5,840 nucleotides of DNA. It comes from JBLHGU01 sp047615875 (lineage in GTDB: Bacteria > Pseudomonadota > Gammaproteobacteria > Arenicellales > CAJQKF01). Below the pieces are notes generated by a model. It saw only the letters and a list, made by a program, of their open reading frames with translations. It was not told the origin of the DNA and did not search any database. Location of the stretch: NCBI GenBank assembly GCA_047615875.1, contig JBLHGU010000291.1, positions 1 to 5,840 on the forward strand, in the 5' to 3' direction. Below, in pieces: positions 1-5,158 of the stretch. The position numbers and the translations under genes are program-made. Position 1 is the stretch's first letter. Every line of letters starts with the position of its first letter.

Positions 1-102
1 GGTACTACTGGTACTACTGGTACTACTGGTACTACTGGTACTACTGGTACTACTGGTACTACTGGTACTACTGGTACTACTGGTACTACTGGTACTACTA
101 CT
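1..102. repeat. Perfect 9-bp tandem repeat, 11 copies (GGTACTACT)
   Basis: GGTACTACT occurs 11 times without a mismatch from 1 to 99, plus one extra ACT. It may continue beyond the left edge. It lies inside the pseudopilin gene and encodes Ser-Ser-Thr on the reverse strand. The unit is a multiple of three, so copy number changes would alter tail length without breaking the frame. Identical codons in every copy suggest recent expansion by slippage or unequal recombination. Confidence 0.97.
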
Positions 103-855
103 AGAGTTGCCGTTAGAGTTGCCGTTAGAGTTGCCGTTAGAGTTGCCGTTAGAGTTGCCGTTAGAGTTGCCATTGGATGTAGAACCACTGCTGCTGGACA
201 AACCGCCCGATGAACTGGCACCAGCTACTGCAAGCTGTCCGCACGTGTCAGAGACAAAGCTATTGGATTCATCTGCTGTATACGCTCGCCCAAGGCTATT
301 CAAATATACTGTACGAGACGATTCGTTACTTGGGCCAGACAAAGTAAACCCAACTCCCCAGCAGTCGTCGCTCGTAATCGGGGATCCGCTGGCATCAAAA
401 TTAATTTGGGCAGGATTGGCCAACTCTGAATCAACCATAGCTATTTGCCAATTTGCTAGATTGTCATCATCCCTGGCAAATACCTCTTCGGGGACACCAT
501 CACAACTATCAATAATGTTGTTGGCATTGCAGTCATGGAATGCCGCCCAGCCCTTTGACCAATCGTTAGCGGAATTAGAACACTGATTGCCGGCGCTTAT
601 GGCGCACAGCGTAATCGGCGTGTTATTTGTAATTGCCATAGTTCGGGCTACACTAATAGCCCCCAGGAAACGATCGGTTTGCGCATCTAATCTGTAAGCA
701 GTGATAAATTTTGTGAAAGTGGGAATCATTAATCCTGCTAGCAATCCGGCGATAACGAGTGCAATCATCATCTCAATCAGACTTATGCCACGAGCATTGT
801 CAGCTAAATTATCTGAAGTTTGAATATCCGACATTTTACATACTTGATTTTCCAT
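1..855 (-). CDS. FimT/GspH-family type IV pseudopilin with Ser/Asn/Gly/Thr repeat tail (3' end outside window)
   Basis: A reverse-strand frame is open from an ATG at 855 to the left edge (285 codons, no stop). GGAGG at 863-867 lies 7 nt upstream and fixes the start. The product has a 23-residue leader ending ARG, then ISLIEMM: Gly at -1 and Glu at +5 (E28), the prepilin peptidase signature, followed by a hydrophobic helix to about residue 47. Residues 53-205 look like the GspH/FimT domain: ITLCA, a Trp-rich W-x3-GW segment followed by FHDCNANN, and TVYLNSLGRA near the end, with cysteines at 84, 92, 109, 118, 165 and 205. Known members are minor pilins of type IV pili or type II secretion that prime pseudopilus assembly in the inner membrane. 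From about residue 208 the chain becomes Ser/Gly-rich, then NGNS repeats, then SST repeats. Such a tail is not usual for the family and may be a linker to a further domain off the window. The family call is firm; pilus versus secretion role is open. Confidence 0.88.
   Translation of the reverse strand, partial: MENQVCKMSDIQTSDNLADNARGISLIEMMIALVIAGLLAGLMIPTFTKFITAYRLDAQTDRFLGAISVARTMAITNNTPITLCAISAGNQCSNSANDWSKGWAAFHDCNANNIIDSCDGVPEEVFARDDDNLANWQIAMVDSELANPAQINFDASGSPITSDDCWGVGFTLSGPSNESSRTVYLNSLGRAYTADESNSFVSDTCGQLAVAGASSSGGLSSSSGSTSNGNSNGNSNGNSNGNSNGNSNGNSSSSTSSTSSTSSTSSTSSTSSTSSTSSTSSTSST
103..174. repeat. 12-bp tandem repeat, 6 copies (AGAGTTGCCGTT)
   Basis: AGAGTTGCCGTT starts at 103, 115, 127, 139, 151 and 163. 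Only the last copy differs, by one base (GCCATT). On the reverse strand it encodes Asn-Gly-Asn-Ser repeats in the pseudopilin tail, directly before the Ser-Ser-Thr array. It is in frame and not interspersed with spacers. Confidence 0.97.
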
Positions 856-943
856 CACTGAGCCTCCGCTCAATTGTGAGGTTAAAAAGATTTCTTAGCG
901 AAAACAGCCAATGCTTGATTTCCATGCTTTTTCAGGCTGTTCG

Positions 944-971
944 TTTATATACCACTTTCGATAAACCGCAA
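944..971 (-). promoter_or_regulatory. Weak candidate promoter for the pseudopilin gene
   Basis: On the reverse strand TTGCGG (966-971) and TATAAA (944-949) are separated by 16 bp, about 90 bp upstream of the pseudopilin ATG. The -10 matches well but the -35 matches the sigma70 consensus at only three positions. No sigma54 GG/GC pair was seen. The real start of transcription could be elsewhere in this AT-rich stretch. Confidence 0.25.
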
Positions 972-1557
972 CTCTGTTTTCTATAACTAGCTAAAAACTA
1001 CTAAAACAAGGCTAATTTACGTATGTTCCTTAGTACCGCTTTATACTAATAATTATAGAGGGAAAATTGAAATTATCTTGTAGTTTTAGAGAGCAAGAGA
1101 AAAAGTTTACAATGTGGTTGAATTCTTGCGATATTTTCTTAAGCTCAGCTACGTTTTAAAATTGCTCCAACAATGTAAAGCTAGCGATTGCAGGTATTTT
1201 GCTTAGGGAGAATACTCATCTTTTTGTGGATTAAACGACTCAATTTGCACGAGATTTGAATTGTAAATTTCCCAGGGAAAATCTGTGTAACAGGCTAACA
1301 AAATTTGCAAATGTTAACTGGTTCGTCAAATAAACCTAGCTGCTAAGTAGGAATTCCAGAAAATTCAATACAAGTCCTCATCACCATTTTTTGTAACCCC
1401 GATATTGGCTAATTAATCGGTATTGAGTGCGATGTGATATCGTATTTACAAGCCCTCAATGTGTCATAGGGGCTGATATTTGAAGTATCCAGCCGGTAGA
1501 AAGCATGAATTATATTGTACAACCCCTTGCTAGACGGATTTTTTGGTATAGGAAAAA
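972..1557. other. AT-rich intergenic region without a supported gene
   Basis: No reading frame of useful length with a start and ribosome binding site was found on either strand between the pseudopilin upstream region and the tRNA promoter. Two small items stand out. One is the dyad TTTCCC-A-GGGAAA at 1268-1280, which could be an operator or chance. The other is a short tRNA-like match at 1371-1386. Otherwise the stretch looks like ordinary spacer. Confidence 0.6.
1268..1280. repeat. Short perfect palindrome TTTCCC-A-GGGAAA
   Basis: Six-base arms around a single central A. It lies far from any start codon (more than 400 bp from the pseudopilin ATG and almost 280 bp from the tRNA promoter) and no T-run follows. 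It might be a protein-binding dyad, but nothing else supports a function. Confidence 0.3.
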
Positions 1558-1586
1558 TTGACATTCGCGGCTTGCCCGATCAAAAT
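1558..1586 (+). promoter_or_regulatory. Sigma70-type promoter of the tRNA-Thr gene
   Basis: A perfect TTGACA (1558-1563) is followed after 17 bp by CAAAAT (1581-1586, 4 of 6 to TATAAT). A GC-rich discriminator, CCGCCGCCCC, comes right after it. GC-rich discriminators are typical of stable-RNA promoters under stringent control. Transcription would begin around 1592-1595, about 22 nt before the mature tRNA. The short leader contains a small hairpin, ACAGG-TTTT-CCTGT (1597-1610). Confidence 0.75.
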
Positions 1587-1615
1587 CCGCCGCCCCACAG
1601 GTTTTCCTGTTATCA

Positions 1616-1692
1616 GCCGGTGTAGCTCAGCTTGGCAGAGCAACTGATTCGTAATCAGTAGGTCGGAGGTTCAAGTCCTCTCACCGGCACCA
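1616..1692 (+). tRNA. tRNA-Thr (anticodon CGU)
   Basis: A full cloverleaf can be folded by eye. The acceptor stem is GCCGGTG (1616-1622) with CACCGGC (1682-1688), the discriminator is A1689, and CCA is encoded at 1690-1692. The D stem is GCTC/GAGC. The anticodon stem is ACTGA/TCAGT around the loop TTCGTAA, giving anticodon CGT, which reads ACG (Thr). The T stem is GGAGG/CCTCT, with one G-U pair, around TTCAAGT. The gene has its own promoter upstream and a terminator just downstream. Its 3' end is the likely integration target of the recombinase encoded after it. Confidence 0.97.
1672..1692 (+). other. Inferred attachment site (att) in the tRNA-Thr 3' end
   Basis: P4-type tyrosine recombinases commonly integrate at the 3' part of tRNA genes and restore an intact tRNA, and the int gene then lies next to that tRNA. 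Here int begins 254 bp after the CCA and reads away from the tRNA, which fits. The exact core cannot be set, because the second copy expected at the far end of the element is not in this window. Confidence 0.45.
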
Positions 1693-1697
1693 ATACT

Positions 1698-1729
1698 AAC
1701 CGCATGCAATCAAGCATTTGCGGTTTTTT
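1698..1729 (+). terminator. Rho-independent terminator after tRNA-Thr
   Basis: AACCGCA (1698-1704) pairs with TGCGGTT (1719-1725). The stem continues as TGC/GCA (1705-1707 with 1714-1716) across a 2-nt bulge, closing an AATCAA loop. A T-tract runs to 1729. It starts 5 nt after the CCA end, so it most likely ends the tRNA transcript and separates it from int. If the junction lies in the tRNA, this hairpin belongs to the element side. Confidence 0.8.
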
Positions 1730-1749
1730 ATTGCCTGTAAGTTGCTGAA

Positions 1750-1779
1750 TTGCAATATATTCCTCGCTAACTCTATATT
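1750..1779 (+). promoter_or_regulatory. Candidate promoter of the integrase gene
   Basis: TTGCAA (1750-1755) and TATATT (1774-1779) are 18 bp apart, with 4 of 6 and 5 of 6 matches to the sigma70 consensus. The first GTACACCTGA repeat begins 5 bp after the -10, so a protein bound there could repress transcription. That would be autoregulation by Int or control by AlpA. The resulting int leader would be about 160 nt. Confidence 0.4.
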
Positions 1780-1784
1780 GCTAG

Positions 1785-1864
1785 GTACACCTGAATCAGT
1801 TAGTATCTGTTTCAGCTTGTTTCTGTGCAGCGCTCTGATAGAGTACACCTGAGGGTACACCTGA
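1785..1864 (+). repeat. Three direct repeats GTACACCTGA: candidate recombinase arm sites or operators
   Basis: GTACACCTGA occurs at 1785-1794, 1843-1852 and 1855-1864. The last two copies are 12 bp apart start to start, close to one helical turn. A shorter match, ACCTGA, lies at 1915-1920, and CAGGTG at 1894-1899 is its inverted core. All lie between the tRNA 3' end and the int start, where arm-type Int sites and excision-factor sites are found in P4-like elements. The role is inferred from position and repetition only. Confidence 0.6.
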
Positions 1865-1945
1865 GAAATATATTTACCGAAACAGGCTGCATACAGGTGA
1901 GGTAACTCCCACCTACCTGACCACAATTGTAGTAAAGGTACGGCA

Positions 1946-3259
1946 ATGGCTGATGCAATTTCGAAACAACGAGAGCAGGCCTGGACAGAAAAATCACTAA
2001 AGTCCCTGATAGGCAAGTCTTGCGAGTTCACTTTCAAAGACCCGACGGGACGCCGAATGACCGGATTGCAGGCACGACCGACCAAATCCAGCCTATCGCT
2101 TCGTTACCAGTACAAGTTGGACGGCCGACGCAGGATTATGACATTGGGTACTTACCCTGAAGTGCAACTCAAAGACTTGAGGAGGGCATACTCTGAAGCC
2201 AGGGCAAAAGTACTGCTCAAGATCGATCCACAGGCCGAAAGGGATGAGGCAGTTGCTAGAGAGCGGCAGAGGCGGTTAGAACAGGAGCAAGATCGAATCC
2301 GGTTGGAAGGCAGGCTCACTATGAACTACTACTCAGAATTCTTTCTGAGGGATTACAAGGGCCGGAAAGGGCGACCATCACCTCGCACCATGAAAGAATA
2401 CACCCTGCACGTTGAAAATGTGATTAAGCCAAGTTGGGGCCGGTTCTTTCTAGATGATTTGCCCGTGCAGAAAATCATGGCTGATTTACGGGAGATCGCG
2501 ACTACGCGGCCCGTTCAGGCCAATCGCGTACATGCCACGCTATCCGCGATGTGTACCTGGGCCATCAAGTGCGACGATATTGCAGTCAATCCATTCCTGG
2601 GTAAGACGAAGCCCGGGGAAGAAAACAGGAAACAGCGGGCTTTGGATTTCGACATGGAACTTCGGGAACCCGTGAACAGCGGTGAAATTAAAACTGTCTG
2701 GAATGCTTTTGAGAGTATTGACAGAAAGTACAAATTCGCCATCCGAATGATTCTGCTCACTGGCCAACGGCCTGGCGAGGTTTTGTCAGCACGATGGGAT
2801 CATTTCGTCAATGGACGCTGGATTATCCCGGATACGAAGAACAAGAACGGGCTGCATAAGTTGCCCATCACGCCGATGCTTCAATTGCTTTTGGACGACC
2901 TGAAGGGCACTTCCGGAAAAAGTGACTGGTTATTCCCAGATGGAACAACCCTCAGGCCACTTGTATCTAATCAGCTGGCCAAGATCGTTCGATACGAAAT
3001 TGCAAATGGATCACTTATTGGTATGGCTCCTTGGACTCCGCATGTCCTACGTCACACTGTGGCTACACACCTCGGGTATATAGGTTTTTATGACGATGAA
3101 ATTGGCGTGCTTCTAAATCACAGTCGCCCAGGTATTACCGCCAGATACAATCACTCAGATGGACTGTCACGCATGGGTTGCATGTTGGAATCTTGGCAAC
3201 GCCGCCTTGTGGACATATTGGATGGAAAAAGAGGGGATAACGTGGTGCGAATGCGATGA
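1946..3259 (+). CDS. int: P4-type tyrosine recombinase (site-specific integrase)
   Basis: This 437-residue protein has the length and domain order of P4/CP4-57-type integrases. Residues 13-97 are the arm-DNA-binding domain (DUF4102 type), recognisable by LRYQYKLDGRRR and MTLGTYPEVQL. A Glu/Arg-rich linker helix follows (about 98-122), then the SAM-like core-binding domain (about 125-220), then the catalytic domain (about 245-420). The active-site set appears complete: R275 in TGQRPGE, K298, H366 and R369 in PHVLRH, H392 in LLNHS, and Y401 as the nucleophile in TARYNH. It should catalyse integration and excision of the element at the adjacent tRNA-Thr. AAAGG (1934-1938), 7 nt before the ATG, supports this start. 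Its stop overlaps a possible ATG of the next gene (ATGA). No frameshift or missing residue was seen, so the enzyme is probably active. Confidence 0.95.
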   Translation: MADAISKQREQAWTEKSLKSLIGKSCEFTFKDPTGRRMTGLQARPTKSSLSLRYQYKLDGRRRIMTLGTYPEVQLKDLRRAYSEARAKVLLKIDPQAERDEAVARERQRRLEQEQDRIRLEGRLTMNYYSEFFLRDYKGRKGRPSPRTMKEYTLHVENVIKPSWGRFFLDDLPVQKIMADLREIATTRPVQANRVHATLSAMCTWAIKCDDIAVNPFLGKTKPGEENRKQRALDFDMELREPVNSGEIKTVWNAFESIDRKYKFAIRMILLTGQRPGEVLSARWDHFVNGRWIIPDTKNKNGLHKLPITPMLQLLLDDLKGTSGKSDWLFPDGTTLRPLVSNQLAKIVRYEIANGSLIGMAPWTPHVLRHTVATHLGYIGFYDDEIGVLLNHSRPGITARYNHSDGLSRMGCMLESWQRRLVDILDGKRGDNVVRMR

Positions 3260-3270
3260 GCGACCAACTA

Positions 3271-3278
3271 AAGGAGGT
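3271..3278 (+). promoter_or_regulatory. Very strong ribosome binding site inside the annotated 5' end of the gene after int
   Basis: AAGGAGGT is an almost perfect complement of the 16S rRNA 3' end and lies 7 nt before the in-frame ATG at 3286. The upstream ATG at 3256 overlaps the int stop and has no good site near it. This argues that translation starts mainly at 3286. Confidence 0.7.
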
Positions 3279-3285
3279 TGCGAAA

Positions 3286-3831
3286 ATGCTTGAATATGGA
3301 GCACTGACTCCCGAGATGGTTGAAGAAATTAGGGAAGCACCGACTCGACCCTACGTTGAGGATTTTATAGTTAACTTCGCGAATCGAGTTTTGGACGAGC
3401 AGACTAGGCCGCCAGATTGTTGGATCCAATTTGCAGCAGAGTTGTTATATAGCGCGCTGGAGGCTTCTAAGTCTGCCAAGAATCAAGACCGACTCATTGC
3501 GATAATGAAGGCCCTACATTTAGAAGGTAGATCTGACGACGCTCAACGTAATTTGCATATTTACGCCGCCATCCAACTGCTGAACGAAGCAGGAGAGTCG
3601 CAACGAGGAGCTGCCGCCCAATTGGCCGTAGAATTGGAGGATTCTGGGGTTGATGTAAGCGAGGACACGCTACTTACAATTTACAAGCAAACCCCTGAAG
3701 AAGCCCGTACTGCATATATTGCACAAATGGCCGAGGATTTTAGCCGAATTGGTCTTGGCCTACAGGATGTCAAGATGGTGATCCTCAACTACAAGCAAAT
3801 CGCAAAGTACTTCAATTCATCTTTGGGTTGA
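3286..3831 (+). CDS. Unknown protein encoded directly after int, probably in the same operon
   Basis: I do not recognise this protein. From 3286 it is 181 residues; from the alternative ATG at 3256, which overlaps the int stop as ATGA, it is 191. I prefer 3286 because AAGGAGGT lies just before it, though coupled translation from 3256 is also possible. It is soluble, rich in Ala, Glu and Leu, and looks mostly helical, with no signal peptide or membrane segment. A stretch near residues 115-145 of the long form (RGAAAQLAVELEDSGVDVS and after) has the spacing of a helix-turn-helix: Ala-rich helix, Gly turn, then an S-E-D-T start of a second helix. DNA binding is therefore possible but unproven. 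Its place after int suggests a helper of recombination, such as a directionality factor, or a regulator. Confidence 0.85.
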   Translation: MLEYGALTPEMVEEIREAPTRPYVEDFIVNFANRVLDEQTRPPDCWIQFAAELLYSALEASKSAKNQDRLIAIMKALHLEGRSDDAQRNLHIYAAIQLLNEAGESQRGAAAQLAVELEDSGVDVSEDTLLTIYKQTPEEARTAYIAQMAEDFSRIGLGLQDVKMVILNYKQIAKYFNSSLG

Positions 3832-3849
3832 AAGGTATATATATTTCAA

Positions 3850-3888
3850 CTCTCGATTTTGAGAGAGGTGTGATTAGATCGCTATTGT
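3850..3888 (+). promoter_or_regulatory. Candidate alpA promoter overlapped by a CTCTC/GAGAG dyad
   Basis: TTGAGA (3859-3864) and TATTGT (3883-3888) are 18 bp apart upstream of the AlpA gene. The inverted repeat CTCTC-GATTTT-GAGAG (3850-3865) covers the -35, which would suit an operator. It has no T-run, so it is not a terminator of the preceding gene. Both promoter boxes are only moderate matches. Confidence 0.3.
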
Positions 3889-3917
3889 AATGTTCCATTT
3901 CGTTACAGGTAGCGACT

Positions 3918-4196
3918 ATGCAAAACCCAGAACAGAGTGCAGTAGCCCCGAACTCCGAAGTAGTGGGCGCCACCCAACAATCTTCTTCTCAATTTCCTCC
4001 CAGAGACGTAATTCGAGACGCTGACCTAAGAGAGTACGGTTTAAATCGTGTTTCCGCCTGGCGGCTTGAAAAAACCGATCCGACTTTCCCGCGCCGAATC
4101 ATTATTCAGAAAGACCGAAATGGTAATCCCTCGATAACAGGTCGGTTGCGGCATGAGTTGGATGAATGGTTCAGCAAGCGCCCTCGAGTTGTGTAG
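3918..4196 (+). CDS. AlpA-family DNA-binding regulator (excisionase-like)
   Basis: A 92-residue protein. The first 28 residues are Gln/Ser-rich and probably disordered. Residues 29-88 fit the AlpA fold, a small MerR-like winged helix-turn-helix: RDADLREYGLNRVSAWRLE as the helix-turn-helix, then TDPTFPRRIII, which carries the family's FP motif before the wing strand, then TGRLRHELDEWFSKR as the last helix with its typical E-x-W. AlpA proteins of P4-like prophages and phage-inducible islands activate excision of the element or act as excision factors at attachment sites. The start is set by AGG at 3907-3909, 8 nt before the ATG. The gene has an 87-bp gap from the preceding stop and a possible own promoter, so it may be regulated apart from int. 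Confidence 0.85.
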   Translation: MQNPEQSAVAPNSEVVGATQQSSSQFPPRDVIRDADLREYGLNRVSAWRLEKTDPTFPRRIIIQKDRNGNPSITGRLRHELDEWFSKRPRVV

Positions 4197-4208
4197 CTGA
4201 CTTTAAAT

Positions 4209-4244
4209 CTACTGCCACATTTGAAAGTTATTTGTTAGCAGTAG
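4209..4244. repeat. Inverted repeat CTACTGC / GCAGTAG
   Basis: Perfect 7-bp arms (4209-4215 and 4238-4244) flank a 22-nt loop, starting 13 bp after the alpA stop. No T-run follows, so it is not a typical terminator. It could be a 3' RNA structure or a binding dyad. Confidence 0.45.
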
Positions 4245-4390
4245 TGAAACCTGCTGTTACATGACAAATTTTGAAGAAGTTGTACAGATATGTGTATTTC
4301 AGACACTGCGACAATGACTTCCATCCATGCCCCCCAGTGCCAGTCGGTTGGGTATCAGCTCATTCAAACTATCTCATTCGGATCTGAAAA

Positions 4391-4564
4391 ATGACTAAAA
4401 TAAATTTTGCCAGAAAATCAATTCCAACTGAGTTCACTGACGCAAAGACAAGGCGAGCATTCGAATTTTGCCATATAACCAACGCCCCAGTAAAGGCGGA
4501 AAAGCTCGCTCTCTTCGAGCCTGGTTTTCCAGGCAGGAGTTAAAGTCATTTTTTCTTTAGGTAA
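4391..4564 (+). CDS. Possible small protein, 57 aa, unknown
   Basis: An ATG-to-TAA frame of 57 codons lies in the gap between alpA and the next gene. GGA, 8 nt upstream of the ATG, is a weak ribosome binding site. The product is basic, with Lys/Arg spread along it, ends in an aromatic stretch, and contains TRRAFEFCHITNAP and SLRAWFSRQEL. It has no signal peptide, and the family is not recognised. Two hairpins lie inside its 3' half, so the DNA may instead serve as RNA or a binding site. It could be a real element-encoded small regulator or chance. Confidence 0.3.
4505..4535 (+). other. Two mutually exclusive hairpins
   Basis: GCTCG (4505-4509) can pair with CGAGC (4517-4521), and GCCTGG (4520-4525) can pair with CCAGGC (4530-4535) around a TTTT loop. 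They share bases 4520-4521, so only one fully forms at a time. A short T-run occurs only 15 nt after the second, too far for a standard terminator. It could be a small structured RNA or attenuator-like switch before the replication genes. Confidence 0.35.
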
Positions 4565-4668
4565 TCTATCTCAATTAATCACGAATTTTCGGGACACTGC
4601 GACCACTGCCCCGATCATCGTGAAGTGGGCTTGCTTTTTGAGCCTATTCGGTAATTCACATCGAAATG

Positions 4669-4708
4669 AAAGGGGGGTGATTTGATATGGGCAGCTCAAA
4701 AGGGGGGT
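4669..4708 (+). repeat. Duplicated AAAGGGGGGT tract around a start site
   Basis: AAAGGGGGGT occurs at 4669-4678 and 4699-4708, exactly 30 bp apart. The first copy is the likely ribosome binding site and the second lies in the first codons. The six-G runs are possible slippage sites, for DNA replication, for translation, or for sequencing error. Confidence 0.55.
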
Positions 4709-5158
4709 CCCGTTACAGTCTCCACAAAATACCCAGAAATAGAGGATGAAGACGAACTAAAAGCTTGGCTTGCGGGTAACATAAAAAATGGGTGTACCCC
4801 CACAATTAATCATGTGGGTAACGGTCCTCGATGGTGCGAGGACGATCGAGAATGGTTTGAGAAGAACTATCGTCGCACCCTTCGCCTTCGATTTCCGTTT
4901 GCCGGAGAACAGGATTCACTGACGGACCCTGAAAAGCGGGATTGGCCGAACGACACGCCTGATGATATAGGCCCTATTTTTGAGCTCATTCTGGTTCAGC
5001 AGGTTGCGCCCAGGAGACGAATACGTTTATCGATCTGGATGGCTGAGCACCTTTTCCCCTTATTCAAGGACGAAGATAATGCATTATTTACAATATGTGA
5101 GCGCATCAAATCACTGAAGGATGATTTGAAGTCAGGGCAGGGTGGTGAGTTGCGATAA
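4682..5158 (+). CDS. Unknown protein encoded just before the primase gene (TTG start)
   Basis: I do not recognise this 158-residue protein. The only start codon near the front of the frame is TTG at 4682, and a stop lies in frame at 4667. The G-rich site AAGGGGGGTGA (4670-4680) precedes it closely. Visible features are an acidic stretch (PEIEDEDELKAWLAG, 18-32), a Trp-rich acidic segment (GPRWCEDDREWFEKNYRR, 48-65), a Pro/Asp-rich middle and a basic patch RRRIR (111-115). It is cytosolic with no membrane segment. Its stop overlaps the primase ATG (TAATG), so the two are almost surely co-translated. This suggests a partner in element replication or its control. An ATG at 4687 lies in another frame and would join this one if one G of the run at 4702-4707 were absent. 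Confidence 0.8.
   Translation: MIWAAQKGGPVTVSTKYPEIEDEDELKAWLAGNIKNGCTPTINHVGNGPRWCEDDREWFEKNYRRTLRLRFPFAGEQDSLTDPEKRDWPNDTPDDIGPIFELILVQQVAPRRRIRLSIWMAEHLFPLFKDEDNALFTICERIKSLKDDLKSGQGGELR

Larger units (their letters stand above)
4302..4603. repeat. Direct repeat GACACTGCGAC, two copies 291 bp apart
   Basis: The 11-mer GACACTGCGAC occurs at 4302-4312 and 4593-4603, and a C-rich stretch follows each copy. Each copy also has a partial inverted partner nearby: CAGTG near 4336-4340 for the first, and CCACT/AGTGG for the second. Exact 11-mers repeat by chance somewhere in a window this size, but two inside one short non-coding gap are less expected. Confidence 0.4.
4197..4681. other. 485-bp region between alpA and the replication genes, rich in small repeats
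   Basis: No large gene is present. The stretch holds a 7-bp inverted repeat (4209-4244), a direct repeat of 11 bp (4302-4312 and 4593-4603), two CTCATTC copies 14 bp apart near 4360, a possible 57-aa ORF (4391-4564) and two overlapping hairpins (4505-4535). In P4-like elements and phage-inducible islands, control elements and origins may lie in such gaps near the primase. This could be an origin or a control region, but no known iteron set was recognised. Confidence 0.4.

Noticed and set aside
1..174. CRISPR-like array
   Set aside because: The units are 9 and 12 bp, contiguous, without spacers, and in frame inside a protein gene.
107..586. Rightward 159-aa frame beginning with Pro-Leu-Glu-Leu repeats
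   Set aside because: It is the antisense of the pseudopilin gene. The repetitive start is only the complement of the 12-bp repeat, and the reverse frame has a clear pilin signal and ribosome site.
759..986. Rightward 75-aa frame over the pseudopilin start
   Set aside because: It overlaps the pilin signal and upstream region in antisense and shows no family feature.
1696..2085. Leftward 129-aa frame across the tRNA terminator, int leader and int start (with a 61-aa frame inside)
   Set aside because: It runs antisense to the terminator, the repeats and the integrase start, and has no recognisable features.
2454..2767. Three frames of 73-81 aa inside the integrase gene
   Set aside because: They are out-of-frame shadows of the catalytic and core-binding parts of the integrase, which has an intact frame.
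4520..4554. Hairpin GCCTGG-TTTT-CCAGGC with a later T-run as a terminator
   Set aside because: The T-run starts about 15 nt after the stem, too far for intrinsic termination, so it is listed only as a structure.
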